A stretch of DNA of 64,000 nt from Streptomyces griseoluteus (GTDB lineage Bacteria > Actinomycetota > Actinomycetes > Streptomycetales > Streptomycetaceae). This document shows, piece after piece, positions 8,996-19,000 of the stretch. Positions within the stretch are counted from its first letter, which is position 1. Each line of letters opens with the position of its first letter. The stretch covers positions 1 to 64,000 of the forward strand of contig JOBE01000057.1 in the NCBI GenBank assembly GCA_000717735.1, given 5' to 3'. Made by a program: the position numbers and the translations under genes. Under the pieces are notes generated by a model, which was not told the origin of the DNA, did no database searches, and saw nothing but the letters and a program-made list of their open reading frames with translations.

Positions 8996-11900
8996 TCAGC
9001 CGATGGCGCGGTTGCTGACCCAGCCGACGCCGCTGGCGGCGAAGCGGCTTCCGTTCGCGGTGCGGCCGCCGGCGTAGAAGTAGAGGTATCCGTCGGATGC
9101 GACTGCCCAGATGTCGGGGATGCCGTCGCCGTTGGCGTCGGGGGTTCCCATGATCTTGGGCATGGATGCCTTGTCCCAGCCGCCGGTTCCGTACGTCTCG
9201 TCCTGGCCGGTCTTGGAGCCGGCGGCCGTTGCCAGCGAGTTCAGGTCGACTCCGCCGCCCGTGCCGGGCTTGCCGTGTCGCAGGAGCAGGCCGCGCCCGA
9301 TTTCCTCGGTGCGGAAGAGCAGGTCCGCGACGCCGTCGCCGTCGAAGTCGGCGACCGTGACGAGGTCACGGTTGGCCCAGGGTGAGCTGGTCAGCATGCG
9401 GGCTTCGCTGAAGGTGGCGCCGTTGTAGCCGATGAAGGCCCAGAGCTGGTCGCCGACGGTGGCGAAGAGTTCGGGGCGCCCGTCTCCGGTGACGTCACCT
9501 GTGGCGAGGAGCTGGGTGTACGTGAAGGAGGTGTTGGTGGGCGCGTTGGGCGGGAGGAGGAGTTCGCGGCGCTTGGTGATGTTCACGGCCCCGTAGCCGT
9601 CGCCGGGATACACCCAGAACTTTCCGCCGACGCCCGCGATGAGGTCTTGCAGGCCGTCGCCGCCGTAGAAGTCGCCGTTGTGGGTGATCAGTGCGCCGGA
9701 GAAGTAGCCGGAGGCCGGGGCGATGAACGCTGCTTCCGTGTCGCCGCCGTTGGGGTCCTTGGCAGGGTTCTCCCGGTACGCACCGGACATGGAGTAGTCG
9801 AGGTCTCCGTTGCCCTTGAGGTAGTTCGGGTCTGTCCTGTCGGTGTGTGAGGGGTAGAGGCGGAGGTTGCCGCCCGAGGTGATCGCCAGCAGGTCAGGGT
9901 GCTGGTCGCCGGTGAAGTCGCCTGCGGTGTCGGCCTGGTCCCGGGGGGTCACGTAGAAGAAGTACTTGGTGGGTTCGGACACATGGTCCGCGCCGTCGAC
10001 GGCTCTGACGTAGAGCACGTTGGGGCCCGCGGCCGGGGGCTTGGCGCCGGAGAGCATTGCCTCAACCGTGATGGGGGTGCCGGCTGTCCGGGCCAGGGAG
10101 TAGGGGTAGCTGTTGGCGTTGAAGCCGTACTCGTACCGCTTGACGTCGCTGTCCAGGGCCCGGAAGTAGAACGTGCCGGGGGTGCCGAACTTCTTGGTGG
10201 ACCAGTTGTCGGCGTCCTCGGCTTCGTTGCCGAAGGCGTTGTCACCGGCGTCGGCGTTGGGGAAGTCGGTGGAGCGGACGCGGGGCGCCTTGGGGGCGAG
10301 GCTGTCGAAGATGAAGCGGCAGGGAACGGTGCCCGGCGCGTAGGCCGAGGTGGCGCCGGCGTCGTCGATGGCGCGGACCGACCAGGAGTACATGGTGTTG
10401 TTGACCATGCCGCTGGTGGAGAAGCTCGGCGTGGTGCGCAGGGCCGCGCTGGTGTCGCCGCCGACGGAGACCGTTCCGGTGGACTTGAGCATGTCGCCGG
10501 TGGTGGACCACTTGTTGGTCGGCCACATGGTGAAGTCGAGGAGGTCGAGGTTGTCGTCCTTGTCGGTGGACTTGGCGGTGAAGTTGATGGACTCGGCACC
10601 GACCCTGACGTACGGGGGCACGGTGGTGCACTTGAAGTCGGGGCCGAGGTCGAGGTTGGTCGGCTTGCTCGGCGGCCGGTTGTAGATCAGCGTGAGGACG
10701 GGTGCGCTCTCGCCGTTCGCCTGGAACTTCTTCCAGGCGTACTGGGACTTCTCGTCCCTGGCGCGCATCCCGAACGTGATGGTGCTCTTGCCCTTGTTCG
10801 CCGTGATCTGCGAAACCGAGGTCACGTCGAAGGTCTCGTAGGCGTCGCGGCAGCCCGACTTGTATCCGTGCGCGAAGCTCCTGACCGGTGCCGCCAGGTT
10901 GCCGTCTGTGAGGGCGGGGGCGTTCTTCCAGTTGGTGCGTCCGTTGATCGGGCCGGTGTGGTGGACGCTCATGGACCGGGCGCTGCATGACCAGGAGTAG
11001 GTCTCCAGCAGGCGCAGGGTGGCCTTCTGGATCTTGGCGCCCTGGAGGTTCTTGTCGAACGCGATGTTGAAGTATGAGCGGGAGGTGCCCCAGGTGTCGG
11101 ACTCGAACCCGACGCGGGCTTCGTGCGTGCCGCCCTGGTTGAAGTCCTTGCCGTTGAAGAAGGTGGCGTTGGGGTGGCGGCTGTAGGCGGTGGTCCAGTC
11201 CTGGGTGTGCTTCTTGACGGTGGGGTCGATGAAGACCGGGTAGACGGTGGTGGGGTCGTTGAGGAAGTCCTGCTGGGGAGTCAGCAGCCACTTTCCGCCG
11301 GACAGCTCGGCCTCGACCACTTCACCGTGGGACTCGGGGGACGGGCCGTTGAGCAGGGGCAGGCTCAGTGTGGCGGCCGCGCCGGACTGGGAAGGCGCCG
11401 GTGTGGGCTCGGCCGGGGCCGAGGGAAGCGGCGGATCGGTCAGCGCGGGGGCCGCCTCATCGGTCGCCGCGGGCAGTACTTCGCCCTCGGGGTCGACCTG
11501 GTCGTTGGCCAGATCTTCGGTCACGCTGGGGCTCGGCGCGGGCGCGGAGCTCGTGCTGATCGTCGGCTGCGGCGACTCGGACGCGGTCGGCTGGGACGAG
11601 GCACCCAGCTGGCCGTCGGTGACAGCGGGGGCACCGCTGTTGTCCCACATGAGTGGGGTCGGCGACAGCGCGACCTCGTCCCCGTCCGCGTTCTCCGCCG
11701 CGACGATGCCCGATGTCGGGTCGAGGCGGAAGGTCAGCGTGGGCGAGGTGAGTCCGTAGGACAGTTGTGCGACCCGCGGGTCGGCGGCGGCCTGACGGTT
11801 CTTCAGCACGATCAGCTGGGCGAACCCGTCGTCGTCGGCGGTCAGGACCAGATCGGCGCCCGGGAAGATCTCCGGATACAGGGCCCGCGATCCGTCGATG

Positions 11901-12493
11901 ATGGGTGTGGGTACGGGGCCCGGCCAGGTCAGCTGGATCTGGTGGGTTTGCGTGTCGCCGACCGTCAGGGTGACCAGAGGGCTTGCCACCTCATCCGCAG
12001 CGGCCGCGGGCAGGAGCGAGACACGCCGGACGTTCGTGCGCGAAGCCCGCCCGGAGGAACCCTCCTGGGTGCCTGCTGAGAACGTCACGCGCGTGTTGGT
12101 CGCCTTGGGTTCCCAGCCTTCGTCCGTCCGGCGCAGGGTGGTGTCGACCGGCTTCCACTCCTGGCCGACCTTCGCCCATATCGGGGAGGCGTAGAGCTTC
12201 TTCGTCATGAGCCCGTCGGGGCGGGCCCATGTGGTCGAGCGAGCGGTCCGCAGCGCCGTCACCTCGACCTGCTTGCCGCTCTTGCGTGCCTGCGCGGACG
12301 CGACGTGCTGCGTGACCGTCTTGGCCTGCGACTGCCGGGTCTTGTCGTTGCCACCGGCGGCGGGTGCCGGGGAAGCGTCTTCGGGGGACGCGGCCTCGAA
12401 GCCCGCGTAAGTGATCCCGCCTGCGGCGAGCGCGGCGGCAACCACCACAGCACTCACCCGCCGACCGGGCAGCCGACGCCATGTCTGTCTCAT
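8996..12493 (-). CDS. Secreted DNRLRE-domain protein with FG-GAP/VCBS-type repeats
   Basis: Protein of about 1,165 residues. The N-terminus (MRQTWRRLPGRR then VSAVVVAAALAAGG) is a signal peptide. A low-complexity Pro/Ser/Thr/Ala linker follows, then a DNRLRE-type beta-sandwich (ATLRLLETYSWSCSARSM, FDVTSVSQI), fibronectin-like segments, and C-terminal FG-GAP/VCBS-type repeats with DVTGDGRPELFA, DFDGDGVADLLF and DANGDGIPDIW, which usually bind calcium. ATG at 12493 was chosen for the signal peptide and an upstream AAGGAG. Genes of this type are often found beside RHS toxins in Streptomyces; here it is divergent from one. Confidence 0.8.
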   Translation of the reverse strand: MRQTWRRLPGRRVSAVVVAAALAAGGITYAGFEAASPEDASPAPAAGGNDKTRQSQAKTVTQHVASAQARKSGKQVEVTALRTARSTTWARPDGLMTKKLYASPIWAKVGQEWKPVDTTLRRTDEGWEPKATNTRVTFSAGTQEGSSGRASRTNVRRVSLLPAAAADEVASPLVTLTVGDTQTHQIQLTWPGPVPTPIIDGSRALYPEIFPGADLVLTADDDGFAQLIVLKNRQAAADPRVAQLSYGLTSPTLTFRLDPTSGIVAAENADGDEVALSPTPLMWDNSGAPAVTDGQLGASSQPTASESPQPTISTSSAPAPSPSVTEDLANDQVDPEGEVLPAATDEAAPALTDPPLPSAPAEPTPAPSQSGAAATLSLPLLNGPSPESHGEVVEAELSGGKWLLTPQQDFLNDPTTVYPVFIDPTVKKHTQDWTTAYSRHPNATFFNGKDFNQGGTHEARVGFESDTWGTSRSYFNIAFDKNLQGAKIQKATLRLLETYSWSCSARSMSVHHTGPINGRTNWKNAPALTDGNLAAPVRSFAHGYKSGCRDAYETFDVTSVSQITANKGKSTITFGMRARDEKSQYAWKKFQANGESAPVLTLIYNRPPSKPTNLDLGPDFKCTTVPPYVRVGAESINFTAKSTDKDDNLDLLDFTMWPTNKWSTTGDMLKSTGTVSVGGDTSAALRTTPSFSTSGMVNNTMYSWSVRAIDDAGATSAYAPGTVPCRFIFDSLAPKAPRVRSTDFPNADAGDNAFGNEAEDADNWSTKKFGTPGTFYFRALDSDVKRYEYGFNANSYPYSLARTAGTPITVEAMLSGAKPPAAGPNVLYVRAVDGADHVSEPTKYFFYVTPRDQADTAGDFTGDQHPDLLAITSGGNLRLYPSHTDRTDPNYLKGNGDLDYSMSGAYRENPAKDPNGGDTEAAFIAPASGYFSGALITHNGDFYGGDGLQDLIAGVGGKFWVYPGDGYGAVNITKRRELLLPPNAPTNTSFTYTQLLATGDVTGDGRPELFATVGDQLWAFIGYNGATFSEARMLTSSPWANRDLVTVADFDGDGVADLLFRTEEIGRGLLLRHGKPGTGGGVDLNSLATAAGSKTGQDETYGTGGWDKASMPKIMGTPDANGDGIPDIWAVASDGYLYFYAGGRTANGSRFAASGVGWVSNRAIG

Positions 12494-13024
12494 TCGGTGA
12501 GGACTCCTTCTCGGCACCCGGGCACTCACGGCACCGGCTGAAACCACTGAGCCGGCCATGACGTGTGGATGAGTGAGTCCGCGGCGGAGCACCTTCCCGC
12601 AAGGGCATGACTGGGCCAGCCGATGATGACCCATCAATCTCGCGCCGTCACCCTGCGCGTCGCCGAGGCGGCGAACTCTGTCAGCAGGTCGCGAACGAGG
12701 GCCGCAGAAGAGCGCGACGCCGATGCGGCAGGACCAGCGACATCCCGAAGGGAACGATCAGTAGGAAATTAGGGTGAATAGTCGCCAGCGCCAGGCGCTT
12801 CAGGGGTAGATGCAGTATTCACGCTGTTTGCCGGGCTTAATGGAGTGCCCTCCCATCTGCCGGGGAAGGAGCCGCTTGACCCTTCTCTGTACGGGACTAC
12901 ATCGTTACGCTCCGTGACGTTAATCACGTAGAGCTGTCGCGCCCTGGCGTTCCTTCACGACACGCCCGCAGAATCTTCCAATCTGAAGTGTCATCACCTG
13001 CGGTCCGCTCCGGTCCCGCTCCAA
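12494..13024. other. Divergent promoter region
   Basis: About 530 bases between the divergent secreted DNRLRE gene and the RHS toxin gene, less GC-rich than its surroundings. No gene seen. It should carry the promoters of both genes. Confidence 0.5.
12876..12903 (+). promoter_or_regulatory. Candidate promoter for the RHS gene
   Basis: TTGACC at 12876-12881 and TACATC at 12898-12903, separated by 16 bases, resemble a housekeeping sigma-factor promoter reading toward the RHS gene. The match at -10 is weak. Confidence 0.25.
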
Positions 13025-16000
13025 GTGGTCCGGGGGGACCCCACCTTGTTCGGTCGAATCCCGCCTGCACGCCGTCGCGTGCGGCGAACTGTCATACCCG
13101 CCCTGGGCGCAGCCCTGCTGGTGGGTCTGCTGCCTGCCCAGTCACTGGCCCTGCCACCCGACCCAGCGACGGCCGAGACCGGCCGGGAATCCCTCGCGTC
13201 AGTGCCTCTCGAGCTCGAGACCATCGAGGCGGAGAAGCCGGTCGAAGGCGCGACGCTCGAGAAGGACCTCGAGACGCTCAAGGAAGAAGTTCCTGCAGAT
13301 CTCCAGCAGGCCCCTACCGGGACCACGACGCCGCCGCCTGCGAACACGGGCACCGTTTCCTTCGGTTCCGTTCTCAGTGCGGCTCTGATGACGGAGACAA
13401 CTGCCGAGACGACGATTGAACCGAAGCCGGTTCCAGGCGTCCCGGTCAAGCTCGGCCAGGCCGAAGGCCAGCCCATGCCCACCGGAACCTGGGCAGCCAC
13501 GGTCATCGACCGGACCAAAGAGCTCAACGCCGGCATCGACCGCGCTCTGACGGTCGGCACACTCGTCACCGTCGAGGCACCCACCACCGGGTCCGTACCC
13601 ATCAAGGTGCAGCTGGACTACAGCAAGTTCGAGAACCTCTACGGCGCCGACTGGTCCTCCCGTCTGCGCCTCGTCCAGTTCCCCGAGTGCTACCTGACCA
13701 CGCCGCTCGAAGAGGCGTGCCAGGCGTACACGGAACTGGAAACGGTCAACGACGCCGGCACCGACTCGATCACCGCGACCGTCGACACGGCAGCCGACGG
13801 CACGACGACGCCCGCATCCTTCACCGGCGGCACTTCCCACTCCGGGCCCGCGATGATGCAGGCGTCCTACACCACCGCGACGCCCACGGCGACGGGCGGC
13901 GACAAGGCCGTCGTCGGCGCCGTCGACTCGGGTGCCGGCAACGGGGGCTCGTTCAAGGCCACCCCGCTCGCCTCCAGCGGCAAGTGGTCGGCGGGAGGCT
14001 CCTCCGGGGCCTTCACCTGGAGCTACCCCCTGGCCATCCCACCTGCGCCGGCCGGGCCCGCCCCCAACGTGTCGTTCAATTACAGCTCGCAGACGGTCGA
14101 CGGAAAGACATCCGTCTCCTCACCTCAGGCCTCGTGGATCGGCGAGGGCTGGGACTACGACCCCGGCCACATCGAGCGCCGCTACCGCGCCTGCAAGGAC
14201 GACACCAAGACGCTCAAGGCCGGCGCGCCCAACAACACCGCCAAGGCCGACAAGACCAGCGACCTGTGCTGGGTGTCCTACAACGCCGTGATGTCACTCG
14301 GCGGCAAGACCACCGAGCTGGTGCGCGACGACGCGGCGACCACCGATGCCGAAACCGGCACCGAGACCTACCGCTCCCAGAGTGACGACGGCACCCGGAT
14401 CCGCCGCCACACGGGCGGAACGAACGGCGACAACAACGGCGAGTACTGGGTCGTCACCACGACCGACGGAACCCAGTACTACTTCGGCCAGAACAAAATC
14501 GACGGCGGCCACGCCAACACGAACTCAGTGTCGACCGTGCCGGTCTTCGGCAACCACCCGGGCGAACCCTGCTACCAGGAGACGTTCGCCAACTCCCGGT
14601 GCGGGACGAGCAAGCAGGCGTGGCGCTGGGGCCTCGACAAGGTCGTCGACGTTCACGGCAACGTGATGGTCATCAACTGGACTCAGGAGCAGAACCACTA
14701 CGCGGTCCGCGAGAAGCGGAAGACCCCGGAACAGTACGACCGGTTCGCCTACCCGACGAGCATCGAGTACGGGATGCGCGCGGGCACACTGACCAATCCG
14801 GCCGCCAAGGTCGAATTCGGCGTCCAGCAGCGCTGCCTCAAGTCCGAAACGGTCTGTGCCCCCGCCAACTTCGACAAGACGGGCGACGCCGGCGCCTACC
14901 GCGCGTGGTGGGACACCCCGGGCGCGCTGAACTGCAAGTCCACCTCGAGCCTCTGCCCCGCATTCCCCTCGTTCTGGACCCAGATGCGTCTGGGCGCGGT
15001 GACGACATGGGCGGCACGGGCCGGCCAGACGGGCCTGGGCAAGGTCGACACCTGGAACCTGTACCAGTCGTTCCCGGAAGACTGGTACGACTCCTCCCCG
15101 GGCCTGTGGCTCAACTCCATCACCCGGAGAGGCTTCGGCCCCGGTGACACCACCGGCACCCTGCAGTCCAAGGACGGCGTCAGCTTCGCCAAGTACACCG
15201 TGGGAACCACCTCCCCACTGCGAGGCCGGCTGAAGGACCAGCAGCTCCGCAACCTCGTACCGGCCGGCTCGACCGACCAGCGGCCTCCGTTCACGCGCCC
15301 CCGCATCGGCACGGTGGCGACCGAAGGCGGCGGCAGCATCGAGGTCGAGTACGCGGGAGGCTGCAAGGAAGAGCCGACCGAGGACAAGGGGCAGGCCAAC
15401 ACGTACTGCTACCCGGTGCGCTGGTCCCCTGACGGTGAAGAGAAGACACCGGCCAAGGCCTGGTTCAACAAGTACGTCGTCGACTCGATCACCGAAACCG
15501 ACAAGGTCACCTCGCCCTTCAGCAAGCCCATCTACACCAAGTACCGGTACTACGGACCGGCCTGGGCGAAGAGCAACGACGAATTCACCCGCCCGGCACT
15601 GCGCACCTACAGCGACTGGCGCGGCTACGGCAGGGTCACCGTCACCAAGGGCAGCAGTGTCGGCGACGGCACGTGGTACACCCCGCAGTCACAGTCGTTC
15701 TCCGAGGCCCGCTACTTCCAGGGAATCGGCGGCGAGATCAAGGACTCCACGGGCAAGGCCCTGCCCGTGGACAACGAGCCGCAGTACGCGGGCATGACCT
15801 CGGAGACCATCACCTACCTCAACTCCGACAGGCCGGCCGGCGGCATGCCGAAGGTCGTCAGCCGGACCCTGAGCGTTCCGGAGTCCACACAGACCGCGTC
15901 GCGAAGCCGCGAGGCCGAGGACGGCAGCGACCCCGGACCACTCGTCGCTCACAGGATCAGCGTCAAGCAGTCCGACGCCATACAGACAGTCGGCAGCAGC

Positions 16001-19000
16001 TGGCAGGCGGTGCGGACGGCCACTCTGGCTCGGGACGAGTACGGCCTGCCGACCGAGGTGGAGACCGCGGTCGTCAAGCCCAACGGCACCGGCGAGAACC
16101 TCTCCGAGCAGACCTGCACCAAGACCGTGTACACCAACAGCACGTCGGACTGGCTCATCGGTCTGACCAAGACCAAGCGCACCACCGCCACCCCCTGCGC
16201 GAGCGTCGACACGGCCAATCCCGCCACGGAGCTGAAGAGCTCGGTGGAGATCACCTACGACGACGGCGGCGCCCTCACCAAGGGCCTGCCCACCAAGGTC
16301 TCCGAGATCGACGGAACCGGAACCTCACACTCGGTCACCACGACCACGACCTACGACCCCCTGGGCCGGATCCGCACGGTCACCGCACCGGGCTCCGGAA
16401 CGACCGAAACCGTATACACCCCCGGTGACGGAGGTGGCCCGGTCACAGCCGTCAAGACCAGCAAGACCGTCAACAACAAGGTCCACGCGACCACCACGAC
16501 CTACGACCCCGGCCGAGCACTGCCCCTGACGGTGACCGACCCCAACAATCGAGTCACCCGTACCCAGTACGACGCGCTCGGCCGCCTGGTCAAGGGCTGG
16601 TCCGCCTCCCGCTCCTCCGGCAGCCAGGCTCCCAACGTCGAGATCGGCTACCAGCCAGCCGTCGCCACTGCCACCGAAACCAGCCCGGCAGCGGTCACCG
16701 TCAAATCCCTCAAGGACGACGGCACGTATGCCACTCAGATCACCGTCTACGACGGGCTGATGCGCCAGATCCAGACCCAGTCCGAGGCCGTCGGCCCTGG
16801 GCGGATCATCAGCGACACCAAGTACAACGATCAGGGCCTGCCCGCAGAGCAGACCAGCGGATACCTCGCCAAGGGCAACCCCGAGACCAAGGCCTTCGAG
16901 GTCAAGTCCGCCTCCCTCATACCCAGCCGGGTCAAGACCGTCTACGACGGTCTGGCACGCGCAACCCGCCAGACCACCTTCCACGGCACCACCGCCAAGT
17001 ACTCCTCGTACACCGGCTACGTCGACAACAGCGTCACCGTCGACCCGCCCGGCTCCACGGTGCCCAAGACGACGACCACCTCCGATGCCCTCGGCCGTGT
17101 CACCGACATCCGCCACTACACCACCCTCGCCAGCAGCGGTCCCTACCGCACGACCACCTACGGCTACGACCGGCGCGGCAACCGCACCTCGGTCACCGAC
17201 CCGGCCGGCAACGCCTGGACGTACGTCTACGACGCCCGGGGCCGGGTGACCTCCTCCACCGACCCCGACACCGGCACCACCGAGACGTGGTACGACGAGG
17301 CCGACCGCCCGGTGGAGGTGAAGGACCAGCTCCAGCAGTCGACCAAGACGACCTACGACACGCTCGGCCGTATCACCGAGGTGAACGGCGGGCCGACGAC
17401 CGCCCCGCAGATCAAGAGGTTCACCTACGACATGACCGGGGCACTCGGCCTGCCCTGGGAGTCCAAGCGGGTCACCAGCGCCGGCGAGTACATCGACCGG
17501 GTGACGGGCTACGACACCGAGTACCGGCCGACCGGACGCGAGACGGTCATCCCGCAGAACACCATGACCACGGGCCTGTCGGGCACCTACACGTACGCGT
17601 ACACGTACACACCCACCGGCAAGCCGCTGTCGGTCACGCTCCCCGCGAAGGGTGGCCTGAACAGCGAGAAGGTCATCACCCGCTACACCGAGGACGGACT
17701 TCCCGAGTCGACCTCCGGCCACAGCTGGTACACCACCGACGTCACCTACTCGCCCTACGGCGAAGTGCTCCGCACCGTCTCCGGCGCCCAGCCCTTCCGG
17801 GTCTGGACCACCAACTTCGTCGACGAGCACACCGGCCGCCTCCAGCGCACCGTGAGCGACCGGGAAGCGACGGACTACCATCGCGTCGCCGACGCACGGT
17901 ACGCCTACGACACCTCGGGCATGATCACCGCGAGCGCCCGGGAACTGGCCGACGGGTCCGCGAGGACCTGGGACAACCAGTGCTTCACGTACGACGCCAT
18001 GGGCCAGCTGGTCAACGCCTGGACCTCCTCCATCACACCACCCGCCGTCACGCAAGGAGGGGTGGGCGGCACCGGCTGCAAGTCGGCATCGGGAGCCACC
18101 TGGGGCCACCGCTTCGACGGAGCCGCCTCCAGCGGACCCGTCGCGGACGCCGCCCACCAGACCGGCGCGTCAGCACCCGCCAACCTCGCCGGCACGGCCC
18201 CCTTCGCCGGCACCATCGCCACCGGCACGACCGCCTACCGCCAGTCCTTCACCTACGACTGGCTCGGCAACCGCGCCACCCACACCGACCACGACCCGGC
18301 CGGCAACACCGCCAACAACACCAGCTACACCTACAACTACCTCGCGACCCAGCCCCACACACTGGCCTCCGTCGCTACCACAGACACCGCCAAAAGCAGC
18401 ACGTACACGTACAACCCCACGGGCACGACCCGGACGCGCGGCTTCCCCGGTGACGCCCAGGACCAAAACCTCGAGTGGACGTCCGAGCAGAAACTCGAGT
18501 CGAACACCGTAGGCACAGGCACCACGGCCACGAAGACGACCTACGTCTACGACGCCGCAGGCAACCGCCTTCTGGAGAACTCCCCCGCAGGCAGCACCCT
18601 CTACCTCGGCGAAACCGAACTCACCACCGACAAGGTCGGCCTGATCACCCGCGCTTCACGCGCCTACGGCCAAGCGGGGGCCCCGACCGTCGTACGCACC
18701 ACCAACGGCACCCCCACAGGCCACACCCTCAGCGCCCTGATCACCGACCACCTCGGCACCGCCAACACCACCGTCGAACTGTCCACCGGCCAGCCCGTCA
18801 CCCGCCGCAGCTTCAAGCCCTACGGCGAACTCCGCGGCCCGAAGCCGACCACCTGGCCCAACAAACGCAGCTACCTCGGCGTCGGCATCGACGACACCAC
18901 AACCGGCCTCACCCACATCGGCGCCCGAGAATACGACCAAAAAACCGGCCGCTTCCTCTCCGCCGACCCCCTCATCGACATCACCGACCCGCTCCAGATG

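Noticed and set aside
9899..10990. 363-codon plus-strand frame
   Set aside because: Antisense to the secreted DNRLRE/FG-GAP gene; Val/Gly-rich shadow.
16325..18157. 610-codon open frame antisense to the RHS gene
   Set aside because: A shadow of the codon pattern of the RHS repeats; composition is Val/Gly/Arg-rich and without domains.
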